Shown piece by piece: positions 32,930-43,623 of a stretch of DNA of 64,000 nt (position 1 is the stretch's first letter; every line of letters begins with the position of its first letter). Both the position numbers and the translations under genes were made by a program. Location of the stretch: positions 310,001 to 374,000 of the forward strand of contig VXBP01002567.1 in the NCBI GenBank assembly GCA_013400115.1. Direction: 5' to 3'. The notes beneath the pieces are model-generated. The model ran no database searches. It was not told the DNA's origin and was given only the letters and a program-made list of their open reading frames with translations. This stretch comes from Rhinopomastus cyanomelas. Its lineage: Eukaryota > Chordata > Aves > Bucerotiformes > Rhinopomastidae.

Positions 32930-33190
32930 AATGTTTTATATATATATATAATCAATGTATAAAGTTAATATTATTTTATACATCAATTTATTATTTTATA
33001 CATAAATTACATCAATACAATATATATTAATAACACATGTTATAATTAATCATTATTAATTAATAGCTATTAGTTATATATTACACACAATATTATATAA
33101 TATTATTTAATATTATAATATTAATATTATATATTATATCCAATTACTATATAATATGAATATAATTAATGTATAAAGTTAATAAACATT
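32930..33190. repeat. A/T island with a 17-bp direct repeat
   Basis: About 260 bases with almost no G or C, made of TATA, ATTAAT and TAATATT words. The word AATGTATAAAGTTAATA occurs at 32954-32970 and again at 33168-33184, 214 bases apart. It could be an expanded microsatellite or a short duplicated unit that has decayed. Confidence 0.9.
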
Positions 33191-34764
33191 ATGATAGTGG
33201 GAGCTCTTAGCCATGTAAAAGAAAATGTAGCCTTCTTCATGTTAGCAAGGGAGGTAGTGATTTCTTAGTAAAAACCTTTTCAACCCTAAAAGGTCACAAA
33301 CCTGAAGCAAACAACCACAAAGTCTTGGAGAGTGTGTTTAACTTACAAGTCTGTTCAGGTTGTGCCCTTGAGTAGCATCAAAGGATGATACCTGCTGCAG
33401 CCACTTGCAGGTAGAACTCTGAGGAGCACCCTGCAACCAGTCATCGGTGCAGCTGCCTGGTTGTGGGTCCCATGTGACAGGTGAGGAACGGGAGCCTCGG
33501 AGATGCTCAGGCCCTTGCTCAGTGAGCTCCTGCGAGCTGGTGGCAGCAGCAGGAGCAGACTAGGAGTCTCCTGGCTTCCGCACGCTCACCTCCAGACTGC
33601 TCGGCGTGCAGAAACCCCCGGGGTGCTTCTGGGCGCTGCCTACACGGTCGCATCTCTGCAATGGAGGCGGTGAAGTAGCCACAGTGAGCTCATTTTACTT
33701 TGTGATGAGAAGCATTTTTCACAGCTCTGCCTGGTAATAGAATTAGATGCTTAATGCTTTCTCCAGCACACATGTAGTGATTAGAGACTTGTTTTACGCT
33801 CGCTGCAGCCTCTTGGCTGTGCTGCAGGAGAATTCCGCTCTGCCCGGCGCTGTGATGCCCTCCCTGCTTTTGCTCTGTGCTCTGACTGAACTCATACCTG
33901 CCAGCCTCCCCATTCTCCCTCTCCCAAACAACTAAAAAATACTGCAGGTGGTGTGTTCTGGTTATTGATTTCTCATGCTTCTCCTCTTTAGCCCTGACAG
34001 GAGGAAGAAGAGCTGCTGAAACAAGCAGTGGGGTGAAACACAAACAGCTTTCTTAAATATTCTTTGTTCTACAACAGAAAACCACCCCAGCAGCTGTCTA
34101 AGCTGTTGTTTTTCACAACTGGTTCTGTCTGTAGGGGCTTATCCTGAGTGGTCAGTGCAAGCAAGAGCTTGAGCTGCTTGACAAGAGTGTTGTCAGAAGG
34201 GGAGGAAAGAATTCACTGTGGTGTTCCCCCCCTTTCCTCTCTCCCTGCACTGTTCCACGGGGGAGCGTGAGGCTGTTAGATCCCTGCTAATAAGGTAGTT
34301 CCAGTGACTGTGCGAGGAAATGTCAAAGTGTTAATATAGTCATCAAGGAGCTCTTGGTGCTGCCTCAGCTGTTCAAATCGATGTCAGAAGGGGTTCTGAT
34401 CAGAGCAGCAGCTCCTTGCTTGAGAGTTTACACGTGCTTTGTTTTCCATGAAGGCATTCTGGAGCCTCTGCCTTCCTTCCTAAAGCCACGCTTGCCAACT
34501 TAAACAACCCTCACTCTCCCTTCTCACCCACACACCTGCTGTTTGTTTCTCCACTGCTCCATCCTTGTAATTGTGCTGTTACAGTTGTTCTTTGCCACAG
34601 GGCGACCGGGTGTGTAAAGCCCAGATAATTTGAGGGAAATGGCAGAAGAATGGAATTGCCTGGATTTTCATGTTGGCCACTCTGAGCCTGCTCATACCAG
34701 AGCTATTCAAACAAAGCTTCCATGTCCTTCAGGGTGAAGAATGGCCAGAGATGGGATTTCCAAA
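33191..34764. other. non-repeat DNA, no gene recognised
   Basis: About 1.6 kb. The part at 33480-33640 is more GC-rich. The minus frame 33690-34043 (117 codons) has no recognisable domain. Confidence 0.4.
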
Positions 34765-35158
34765 TCACAGAATCACAGAAGGGATTGGAAGGGACCTCGA
34801 GTCTGATCCGCCTGACACAGCAGCATCACCAGAGATCATCCAGTCCAATCCCCCTGACATAGCAGCATCACCAGAGATCATCTAGTCAAATCCCCCTGCC
34901 ACAGCAGCATCACCAGAGATCATCCAGTCCAATCCCCCTGCCACAGCAGGGTCACCTAGACCAAATCACATGGGAACATGTCCAGGTAGGTTTTAAATGT
35001 CTCCAGAGAAGGAGACTCCACAACCCCCCTTCCAGTGCTCTGGCACACTCACCATGAAGTTCCTCCTCATATTGATGTGGAACCTCCGATGTCCCAGCTC
35101 ACACTCATTACCCCTTGTCCTATCATTAGATGTCACTGAGAAGAGCCTGGCTCCATGA
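34765..35158 (-). mobile_element. CR1 type A with internal 42-bp tandem repeat, about 394 bp
   Basis: AATCACAGAATCACAGAAGGG at the left lacks the CATTA just before the hairpin arm. The normal sequence is then interrupted by repeats of the hairpin-to-GCAGG segment, after which the body continues (GGTTTTAAATGTCTCC, ACCCCCCTTCCAGTGC with a small deletion, AAGAGCCTGGCTCC) to 35158. Confidence 0.93.
34801..34958 (-). repeat. 42-bp tandem repeat inside CR1, about 3.8 copies
   Basis: A diverged first copy ends at 34832; full copies are 34833-34874, 34875-34916 and 34917-34958. Each runs from AGATCATCCAGTCCAATC to GCAGCATCACCAG; the last copy reads GCAGGGTCACCTAG, the normal CR1 text. The expansion arose inside the element after or during insertion. 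Confidence 0.95.
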
Positions 35159-35881
35159 TGTGACGAGTGAGACCTCTGAACAGCCTGATGCCACTGCCCC
35201 TGCCGCAGTGGGAAGCTCCTTAAGTGTCACTTCACAAGACTTGTTGTGAGCAACCACCACTTCTACTGGGTGAGAAATGTTGTCCTTTTTACTTTGTTGT
35301 AATTTTATTACTGCACATAATTACAAGGTTCCCAGGCAGGTTCATTAAGAGAAGTGTTTTGCTGTAATAGAAACAAGAATATGCGTCATCTCAGCTGTGG
35401 AGAACGTCTCGTTGTACTCAGATTGGTGATGAAAATGGACAGTGTTTCCCAGAAGAAAGCTTGCCCCTGCACAAGGCTATGCTGGAGGCAATTTAGGGAT
35501 TACAGTTTGTGTTTTCCAAAAAATTGTCTGTTATGTGGAAAAATTGGTCCTTCAGAAAGTCCACGAAGTTGGCCAGAGAGTGAGAGATACTCCGCTACTT
35601 TCAGACATCAAGCAGTTGGTTTAGATGAAAGACCTTGTTGTCTTGGTGTTAAGATTTCTGCCTGAGCTTCACTGCTTGTGAGCCATGTACTCATTGTCTG
35701 TAGATCTGAAAGACTTGGCAACAAAATCTTGGCAAATGAGTGGTGTTGAGTGAGAGAAATGACTTTGTGTGTTTGGTCTAGTGCGGGGTGTTTGGGGAGC
35801 TGGAAAATGGCTTTCGAGCTGACTTGCTTCGCAGGCAGTAATCGTAGAGGATGATTTGAGAACGCTGGGAAGGAGGAATCA
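35159..35881. other. non-repeat DNA, nothing recognised
   Basis: A plus frame at 35354-35665 and an overlapping shorter frame have no recognisable domain. Confidence 0.4.
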
Positions 35882-36340
35882 GAATCACAGAACATAAGGC
35901 ATTAGAAAGATCACCCAGTCCAATCCCCCTGCCATAGCAGGGTCACCTAGATCCAGTGTCACAGGAACATATCCAGGCAGGTTTTAAACCTCTCCAGAGA
36001 AGGAGACTCCACAACCCCCCTGGGCAGCCTCTTCCAGTGCTCCATCACCCTCACCATGACAAAGTTCCTCCTCATACTTATGTGGAGCCTCCTCTGTTCC
36101 AGCTCATACCCACTGCCCCTTGTCCTTTCATTAGATGCCCTTGAGCAGAGCCTGGCTCCATCCTTCTGACACCCACCCTTCACATATTAATGAGGTCACC
36201 CCTCAGCCTTCTTTTCTCCAAGCTCAAGAGCCCCAGCTCCCTCAGCTTTTCCTCATCAGGGCGATGCTCCGCTCCCTTCATCATCTCTGTGGCTCTGGGC
36301 TGGCCTCTCTCCAGCAGCTCTATGTCCTTGAACTGAGAGG
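35882..36340 (-). mobile_element. CR1 type A, about 459 bp
   Basis: The tail AGAATCACAGAACATAAGG has a deletion in the first hairpin arm (GGCATTAGAAAGATCACCC). It continues through the end of ORF2 in reverse, with minus-strand sense ELLERGQPRATEMMKGAEH, and ends near TGTCCTTGAACTGAG. Confidence 0.93.
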
Positions 36341-37227
36341 AGACCCAGCAAAAGCTGCTGCTGCTGTATCTGATTTTCCAGTGCCCCCTGTTCACTGGTT
36401 TTACTGGGTCCCTGGGACACACCTTGAGTTCTGTTGCTGTGTGTAGATGCTTTTTGCCTCTCTCTCTCAGGACCTGTCTGACCATCTGTGGCTTGGGGAG
36501 AACATGAAAACGCCTTCCTGTGTGTCCAAGATCAATAGCTTTAAAAACAGAGCCTAAGAAGCCACTAATCATCTTTTCCACCAGGCATGATTAATTTCTG
36601 AAGTGCTTCAGTTACTCCGCTTTGAAGTTCTGTTTCATTTTTGTAAAAAAAAAAAAAGAGAAAGGTTCTTTTTTCCAGCAAATGTCCAAAACTCAGTGGC
36701 CCACACCCACACGTGTCCTGCACTGGGCTGGGGCTGCCAGTGACTCCTCCATCCTCTCTGGATGTGGGTGGGCCGCAGCACTGTTTTTGGAAGGCTCTCC
36801 CAGATCCTGGAAATAAGATGTCACAAGCCAGCTGAGATGTTTCCCAAAGCACCCTGGCTTCAGTGGCGAGCGGTGCTGCTTTCCTGCCTGAGTCTTGGGT
36901 TAAGAAAAGAAGGAGAGGGGAAGGGGATTTTAAAACAATCAGCCCCAAGCAGTCCCTCTGCAAACTTCAGCTCAATGTGCTTCAGTTTCCCAGCTCTGCT
37001 CCCAACGGAATGTGAGAGCGGCTGAGAGAAGCTACCTCCCCTTTGGGCAAGTAAATAACAGCTCCCAGCAGCACTTAGGCTGGGCCAGTGGAAAGAGTTT
37101 TTTGAAGTTATTTTTGAAGTTACTCCATCATCTGCAAATCCACCTGGTGTCTCTTCCTGCTTCTGCTGCCCTCCGCAGCAACACTGAGGGCTGTTGTTGC
37201 TACAGCACTTTTTGCAGAAGGAGAGAT
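36341..37227. other. non-repeat DNA with an A-run
   Basis: An A-run of 13 at about 36644-36657 followed by GAGAAAGG. Overlapping frames at 36565-37025 have no recognisable features. Confidence 0.45.
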
Positions 37228-38485
37228 AGAGTCACAGAATCACTGAGCGTGGAAGAAGCCTCCAAGATCATCCAAGTCTGACTGTCAACCCAGTGCCACC
37301 ATGGCCACTAAACCCTGTCCCAAAATGCCACATCTGCTTGTTCTTTGAGCACCTTCAGGGACGGCGACACCACCACCTCCCTGGGCAGCCTGTTCCAGTC
37401 CCTGACCAATCTTTCAGTGAAGAAATGTTTCCTGATGTCCAATCTAAACCTCCCCCAGCACAGCTTGAGGCTGTTTCCTCTTGTTCAGTTGCTAGTGACT
37501 TGGGAGAAGAGACTGACCCCCACATTTCTACAACCTCCTGTCAGATAGTTGTAAAGAGCAATAAGTTCTCTCCTCAACCTTCTTCAGACTGATTAACCCC
37601 AGCTCCCTCAGCCACTCCTTATCAGACCTGTCCTCCAGGTCCTTCTTTAGCCTTGTTGCCCTTCTTTGGACCTGCTCCAGCTTCTCAGTGTCTTCTTGTA
37701 TTGAGGTTCCTAAAGCAATGCAAAGGGCTAGGTGGCCTCACCTAGATGGAGACAGTCACTTCTCTACTCCTGCTGGCCACACTGTTTCTGATACAGGCCA
37801 GGATGCTGTTGGCCTTCTTGGCCACCTGGGCACACTGCTGGCTCCTGTTCAGCTGCTGTCCATCAACATCCCCAGGTCCTTTTCCACTTCTTCCCAAGCC
37901 TGTAGCTTGTGAGGTTACTGTGACCAAAGTGTGTAGGACCAAGCACCTGGGTGACCTACAGACTGACCAAAGAGGGTAGGACCAAGCACCTGGGTGACTT
38001 ACAGACTGACCAAAGAGGGTAGGACCAAGCACCTGGGTGACCTACACACTGACCAAAGAGGGTAGGATCCAGCTCCTGTTAAACCTCATACAACTGGCCT
38101 CAGCCCATCAACCCAGCCTGTCCAGGTCCCTCTGCAGGGCTTTCCTATCCTCAAGCAGATCAGCACACCTGCCCAATTTGGTGTCATCTGCAAACTTGCT
38201 GAGGGTGCACTCAACCCTCTCACCCAGATCATTGATAAACATGTTAAACAAGACTGGCTCCAGCACCCAGCTCTGGGGAACGGCTTGTGACTGGCCACTG
38301 ACTCATTTTCACCCCATTCAACACAGCACTCTGGGCTGGGCCATGCAGCCAGTTTTTCACCTAGTCCACCTGTCTGAGCCATGAGCCACCAGCTTCTCTG
38401 TGGAGCCTGTGTCAAATCCCTTACCTAATTCTAGACACACAACAGCCTTCTTCTCATCCAGAGAAGTGTGTGAACCGATTCCCCG
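37228..38485 (-). mobile_element. longest CR1 copy in the window, old type D, about 1.26 kb
   Basis: From the 3' end (GAGTCACAGAATCACTGAGC) through the C-terminal coding region (GGCCACACTGTTTCTGATAC, GTTGGCCTTCTTGGCCACC) to the polymerase core. On the minus strand FADDT is readable at 38181-38195 and a damaged motif A (KGFDT in place of KAFDT) at about 38409-38444, where the copy ends. It contains a 43-bp tandem repeat at 37921. Many substitutions and stops show that it is old and inactive. Confidence 0.9.
37921..38072 (-). repeat. 43-bp tandem repeat inside CR1, 3.5 copies
   Basis: Copies at 37921-37963, 37964-38006 and 38007-38049, with a partial copy from 38050. The unit starts TGACCAAAGAGGGTAGG and contains AGCACCTGGGTGACC. 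Copies 2 and 3 differ by only a few bases, although the surrounding element is old, so the expansion is more recent than the insertion. Confidence 0.95.
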
Positions 38486-39070
38486 GCATTCTGTACCTAC
38501 TCAGATCCCACACTGTCTTCTTTGCGAGAACCAAAAAGCCTGGTTGTACTGCAAATGGGCAACGTGCTGCTGGCTTGTGAAGTAGTGGCCGTGCCAGCAT
38601 ATCAGTGGGGCTATCAGTACGTTGGCCCCATCACTGCTTCCAGCTGTAGTTGGCCAGAGCTGTCTAATATGTCTGCAGCACTTAGAGTCGTGCCCTTGTA
38701 CTCAAGCCACTGATGGCTGCTACGTAAGGAAGGCATCCCTAATCTGCTGGCAGGAGATCCCTGTTGGAGAAGAGGACCTGGATGTCTTGGCTTTAATATA
38801 CTGGGTTTGTTTACCTTCTTTGTTCATGCACATTTCACTCTGTAACCTCTCCTGGCTGCTATGGAAGTGCTGAGGCTCTGCAAGAAAGTCTGTTCCCTTC
38901 AGTTTCGCAGCTTTAGGTAGGTGTGATGAGGAAGCCTGAGCTGGCGATGGATGGGCTTAGGAATTCCTGGACATCTGTGCTCAGTATGAAGCAGCTGCTC
39001 AGGTAAGGTGTGTTCTGTGAAGGCTGGATGATGGCCCAGTTGGAAAGGAAGAGTTCCCACACTGAAGAAA
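38486..39070. other. non-repeat DNA, nothing recognised
   Basis: It may include a diverged continuation of the CR1 copy on its left, but I could not follow it. Confidence 0.4.
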
Positions 39071-39398
39071 GAATCATAGAATCATTAGGGATTGGAAGGG
39101 ACCTTGAAAGATCATCCAGTCCAATCCCCCTGCCACAGCAGGATCACCCAGACCAAGTCACACAGGAAGACATCCAGGTGGGTCTGAAATGTCTCCAGAG
39201 AAGGAGACTCCACAACCCCCCTGGGCAGCCCCTTCCAGGGCTCTGTCACCCTCATCATGAAGAAGTTCCTTCTCATATTTATGTGGAGCCTCCTCTGTTC
39301 CAGCTCACACCCACTGCTCCTCGTCCTGTCACTAGGTGACACTGAGCAGAGCCTGGCTCCATCCTCCTGACACCCACCCTCCATGTATTTCCAGACAT
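39071..39398 (-). mobile_element. CR1 type A, 328 bp
   Basis: A well-preserved copy from AGAATCATAGAATCATTAGG to CACCCACCCTCCATGTATTT. On the minus strand the ORF2 sense GGCQEDGARLCSVSPSDRTR is in frame with NMRRNFFMMRVTEPWKGLP, so the coding remnant is open over this span. Confidence 0.95.
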
Positions 39399-39965
39399 TA
39401 TACCTGTTAAAGGCACAACAGGGAGCACAGAAACACGCGGCTCTGCCACACTCAGGAGGGAATCCTTTACAAAAGGAAAAGAGAAGTGTACACAAGAAAT
39501 AACCCTGTTTGTGGTGATTACAGAAAGCTGCTGATGTGCAGAACAGAGGAACTGGGCTCCCTCAGTGCTTGTGGAAGTGTGAAATGCATTTGATGCTGCC
39601 TCTTGAGGGTGACCCACTTAGAAAGCAGCTGAACGACAGCAGACTTCAGGGAGGCTAAAACTAAATAGATGCAGCTGCAGACATTTTCATAGAAGAGAAT
39701 TCCCCAGGACACAGGGCTGTCAGGGAATCCAGGCCTTGGTTTTACCTAATACAAGATGTAGCTTCTCCTGATCTTACAGGAGTTGTGTGGTTGTCGAAGT
39801 GAATGTAAAACTTATGTTCCATTTAATGCGTTCTCCCTTGTTTCTCATCCGTCACATGTAAGGAGGCTGTTCCTGTTGTATCACCTAACACTCCTTTTCA
39901 CCTCCCAGCATGAGAGGAGATCTCTGTTCTCTGGGTGATTGGTGTTTCAGGGCTTCATATCTGAT
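39399..39965. other. non-repeat DNA, nothing recognised
   Basis: No repeats or supportable frames. Confidence 0.4.
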
Positions 39966-40112
39966 GTTCTCCTTCACTGGAGATGTTTAAGGCCCACCTG
40001 GGTGTGTTCCTGTGTGACTGGATCTAGGGGATCCTGCTGTTGCAGGGAGATTGGACTGGATGATCTTTTGAGGACCCTTCGAGTCCCTAATGATTCTATG
40101 ATTCTATGACTC
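39966..40112 (+). mobile_element. CR1 type A 3' end, 147 bp
   Basis: TTCTCCTTCACTGGAGATG to CCTAATGATTCTATGATTCTATG, with a two-octamer tail. Confidence 0.94.
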
Positions 40113-40230
40113 ATTTAGAGGGTGGTGATGTTCCTGTTCAGGAGAAGGCTGACAATCCATGCATTCCCTTCCTTCTCCATGCATGTTGTGTGTGTGCCCT
40201 ACAGCTATTCCTTAAGGTACTGCTGCTGTC
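40113..40230. other. short non-repeat spacer between plus-strand CR1 copies
   Basis: 118 bases including GTTGTGTGTGTGCCC. Confidence 0.4.
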
Positions 40231-40628
40231 CTTGAGGAAAGGCTGAGGGAGCTGGGTCTCTTGAGCTTGGAAAAAAGGAGACTGAGGAGTGACCACTTTA
40301 ATGTTTATAAATATGGGAAAGGTGGGTGTCAGGAGGATGGAGCCAGGGTCTGCTCAGGGACTTCTAATGATAGGACAAGGGGCAGCACTTGTGAGCTGGA
40401 ACAGAGGAGGTTCCACGTCAATATGAGAAAGAACTTCTTCATGATGAGGGTGACAGAGCCTTGGAAGGGGCTGCCCAGGGGTGTTGTGGAGTCTCCTTTC
40501 TCTGGAGATGCTTAAAACCCACCTGGACGTGTTTCTGTGCAACTGGATCTAGGGGATCCTGCTGTGGTGGGGGCATTGGACTGGATGATCTTTCGAGGTC
40601 CCTTCCAATCACTAATGTTCTGTGACTG
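40231..40628 (+). mobile_element. CR1 type A, 398 bp
   Basis: CTTGAGGAAAGGCTGAGGGAG to CTAATGTTCTGTGAC. The ORF2 sense KGGCQEDGARVCSGTSNDRT, LEQRRFHVNMRKNFFMMRV and LPRGVVESPF stays open over about 84 codons. Confidence 0.95.
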
Positions 40629-41130
40629 ACTGCAAAGGCATCTTTGCACTGGCTGCAGCAGCTCCTGGAGAGGAAGAGGGGCTAGAAGTGCTCGTGCTTG
40701 TGCTGAAAGCTGGAGGATATTTTAAGGATCCAGCCTTTTCCCTGCGATGCTTCAGCACCATATGGTTCCTTTCCCATTTTTTTCCTCCCAGCTTATGTTG
40801 CTGTGCCTCAGCCCACAGAATGAAGGTCAGTTTGTCTCATCACAGCTAGAGGCAACTCTTCTGACTTCTCAACATGTTTTGCTCCTGGTGTAAAGGGGCA
40901 GCATGGGCGCAGGGCGTGCAGTTCTGCCTCCCCACAGTGGCAGCAGTCAGCTTCCCCAATCTGTGAAGCAATGAAAGATGAAGTTAGCAGAATATTAGGT
41001 CCAGCACTGGGTGCTTGGTGATGCTGTTTAATATAATCAACAATTTCAAGCTGCCTTTTGTACTTGTTTGCTTTTTTTCCATGTGATTTCCTCACCCACT
41101 ACAGGTTTTCCTCTTGTTTTTCTTTTTACA
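40629..41130. other. non-repeat DNA, nothing recognised
   Basis: Short frames on both strands without recognisable domains. Confidence 0.4.
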
Positions 41131-41172
41131 GGCTGCCCAGGGAAGAATTGAGTCACCATCCCTGGAGGTGTT
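41131..41172 (+). mobile_element. CR1 fragment, 42 bp, displaced 3' segment
   Basis: GGCTGCCCAGGGAAGAATTG and CACCATCCCTGGAGGTGTTG correspond to a region that normally lies downstream of the segment that follows, so it is a separate or rearranged piece. Confidence 0.7.
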
Positions 41173-41556
41173 GATGGAGACAGTTGGGCTGTTTAGTTTG
41201 AGGAAGAGGAGGCTTGGAGGAGACCTCATTGTTCTATACAACTAGCTGAAAGGACACTGCAGAGATGTTGGTGCTGGGCTCTTCTCACAGGTCTTTAGTG
41301 ACAGAACCATAGGGAAGGGCTTCAAGTTTCAACAAAGGAGGGTTAGACTGGACATCAGAAAAAAAGCTCTTCCTGGAGAGAGTGGTCAGGCACTGGGATG
41401 GGCTGCCCAGGGTGGTGGTTGAGTCGCCACCCCTGGATGAGTTTAAAAGATTCTTTGATGTAGTGTTGGGGGATCTGTTTTAGGGGTGAACTTGTAGGGG
41501 TTGATGGTTGGACTCGATGATCTCAAGGGTGTTTTCCAAACTCAATGATTCTGTGT
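41173..41556 (+). mobile_element. CR1 type B, about 384 bp
   Basis: It starts GATGGAGACAGTTGGGCTG with TTTAGTTTGAGGAAGAGG, has ACAACTAGCTGAAAGGAC and GTTAGACTGGACATCAG, and ends TAGGGGTGAACTTGTAGG, GGTTGGACTCGATGATC, CCAAACTCAATGATTCTGTG. Confidence 0.88.
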
Positions 41557-41660
41557 TTAAAGACCATTTACATGCAGCACTTGGAGATCTGGTCTAGTGG
41601 TAGAGTAGGGTTATTGGTTGGACTTGATGATCGCAAGGGTCTTTTCCAACCTGAATGATT
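41557..41660 (+). mobile_element. CR1 type B 3' end
   Basis: GATCTGGTCTAGTGGTAGAG, then GGTTGGACTTGATGATCG and TTTTCCAACCTGAATGATT. It stops in the first tail octamer, where a type A tail begins. Confidence 0.85.
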
Positions 41661-41702
41661 GGAGGTCCCTTCCAATCCATAATGATTCTATGATTCTGTG
41701 AT
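41661..41702 (+). mobile_element. CR1 type A tail joined to a type B tail, 42 bp
   Basis: GGAGGTCCCTTCCAATCC, ATAATGATTCTATGATTC, TGTGAT follows the type B tail without a gap. Only one arm of the type A hairpin is present. Confidence 0.85.
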
Positions 41703-42741
41703 TTGAGGGACTGATGGATGAAGCTGCAGTTTAAGTGGAGTTAGTCAGAGTTGGGGCTCATCGCACCCACAGAAATGATGGAGGGTGATGCTCTGCTGCT
41801 GTCCACGTGTTTCAGTCTATCTGTAGCCGTTGTATTAAGCTGCATGCTCTCCACAAATGATTCCAAAATGGTTGGCAAGAGAGGAATTCAGGCCCTTCAA
41901 ACCTCACCCCACCCTCCCAGGAAGATGAATGTTGCTATTGAACATTTTGGATGGAAAAGTAAAGCTGAAATCTTGCTTTGAAAACCTATGAATGTGGAAA
42001 TGGAAGAGGTTTTCCCTACGATTGTTTAGCATCTTTATCCTGTGCCTGGGAATGCGATTTCAGATGCAGCGTGAAATAGCTGTTCCCCCCTCTGCAAACA
42101 ATCTGTCTCCTTCTGGTGGAGAAAGAAAGGAGATAAAGACAGGGCTGCATCCCTGTAAGGGATAGATGATGGAGCGCTGGTACTGGCATGTGTACAGGTC
42201 TGTCTTTTATCTGTGGCTAACTGCGGCACATTGTGCCTGCTCCTCTGTCAGGCAGCGTCTGCCTTGGCACAAGAGCTCTCTAATTGTCGGTGCAAACTTG
42301 TGAAGCCCACAGAGATACCTTTCTTTCCCTTCCCCTCCTTTCCCCAGTCTTTTGAAAGCTCCTGGTGTTGACCAGTGGCTCACTGTGGCATTTATGTGGC
42401 CACCCATTCTCACCTCTGCGTGTCTGCTGTCCCCACCTACTCTCACACTCCTGCTCTGGTGCTGTGTTGCATGATGAGTGTGTAGAGAGAACAAGGGGGT
42501 ATTTAAAGTCTGAGCAATAGGAGGACTAGCATGGAGAGAGAGAGGCAAGTGCTTTTGGCACATGGAGCTGGTAGTGTATTATAATTCAAGCTAGATGGCT
42601 GCTGTGCTGGAGTGATTACAGCACTCATTTGAATGCTGGAAGTGGAATCTTCACAGAAAGGGATTGCAAAGCGCAAGGCTTGGGACGCTGCTCGGGACTG
42701 CGGGAGGTGAGAGGGTTGCTTTGAGGTCTGTGTGGAAAAGC
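41703..42741. other. non-repeat DNA, nothing recognised
   Basis: No gene recognised; frames 41751-41981 (plus) and 42207-42563 (minus) lack recognisable domains. Confidence 0.4.
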
Positions 42742-42797
42742 TCTGGCAGGGGGATTGGACTAGATGATCTGTTGAGGTCCCTTCCCATCCCTAATGT
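42742..42797 (+). mobile_element. CR1 type A 3' end, 56 bp
   Basis: AAGCTCTGGCAGGGGGATTG, then CCTTCCCATCCCTAATG with no octamer tail. The right hairpin arm has a mismatch (TCCCATCC). Confidence 0.85.
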
Positions 42798-43049
42798 GAA
42801 ATGAGGTTTTTGTTTGGTTTGGGTTTATTTGGTTGGGTTTTCTTTTCTGACACTCAAGTCTGTGCTTGAAGAAGCTCTTGGGTAGGTGCTGCTGAAACAT
42901 GGATCCTCTCAGCACCTTGAAGATGTTAGTTTATTGTCCTCAGTGTGAGGGAAGACACTTTCTAAGAGAAAGAAATGTTAGAATAAACATTTAGCCTTTC
43001 AAGTGGGTAGTCACATCACTTTTCTTTAATCCCACATATCTTTGGGAAG
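42798..43049. other. short non-repeat spacer
   Basis: Includes a GTTT/GGTT-rich patch (42806-42840). Confidence 0.4.
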
Positions 43050-43138
43050 TTTTAGGGGCGAGCTTGTAAGGTAGGTTAGATAGTTGGGCTTGATGACCCC
43101 AGGGGTCTTTGCCAACCAGAGTGATTCTGTCGTTCTGT
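43050..43138 (+). mobile_element. CR1 type B 3' end, arm of an inverted repeat
   Basis: TTTAGGGGCGAGCTTGTAAG, GTTGGGCTTGATGACCCC and GAGTGATTCTGTCGTTCTGT. Bases 43101-43130 are the perfect reverse complement of 43202-43231. Confidence 0.9.
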
Positions 43139-43200
43139 AAGCTGGAGCATAGGAGGTTCCATGTCAATATGAGAAGAAACTTCTTCTCAGTGAGGGTAAT
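43139..43200 (+). mobile_element. CR1 type A, 5' part, interrupted by a nested insertion
   Basis: AAGCTGGAGCATAGGAGGTTC to CAGTGAGGGTAAT. The same element resumes at 43449, after the type B insertion. Confidence 0.9.
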
Positions 43201-43448
43201 CACAGAATCACTCTGGTTGGCAAAGACCCCTGTGATCATTGAGTCCAACCATCTACCCCACCTTACAAGTTCACCCCTAAACCAGATCCCTCAACACCTC
43301 ATCCAATCTTTAAACACATCCAGGGATGGTGACTCAACCACCTCCCTGAGCAGCCCATTCCAGTGCCTGACCATCTTTTCTGTGAACAAATTCATTCCTA
43401 ATATCAAGTCTAACCTCTCCTGCTGTAACTTGAACCCATTCCCTCTTG
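43201..43448 (-). mobile_element. CR1 type B nested inside a type A copy, 248 bp
   Basis: CACAGAATCACTCTGGTTGG at the left to GAACCCATTCCCTCTTG at the right. The host copy reads GAGGGTAAT on one side and AATGGAGCACTGG on the other, so AAT (43198-43200 and 43449-43451) may be a 3-bp target duplication. It forms a hairpin-like inverted repeat with the type B end at 43050. Confidence 0.92.
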
Positions 43449-43623
43449 AATGGAGCACTGGAACGGGCTGCCCAGGGAGGTTGTGGAGTCTCCTTCTCTG
43501 GAGATATTTAAAACCCACCTGGACATGTTCCTGAGTGACTGAATTTAGAGGATCCTGCTGTGGTGGGGGGATTGGACTGGATGATCCTTCGAGGTCCCTT
43601 CCAATCCCCAATGTTCTGTGATT
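43449..43623 (+). mobile_element. CR1 type A, 3' part, after the nested insertion
   Basis: AATGGAGCACTGGAACGGGC through GGATTGGACTGGATGATCC to CCCCAATGTTCTGTGATT. It completes the element begun at 43139. Confidence 0.93.

Noticed and set aside
34801..38072. Regularly spaced repeats at 34801 and 37921 as CRISPR arrays
   Set aside because: The units are contiguous 42- and 43-bp tandem repeats without unique spacers, lie inside CR1 elements, and the genome is avian.
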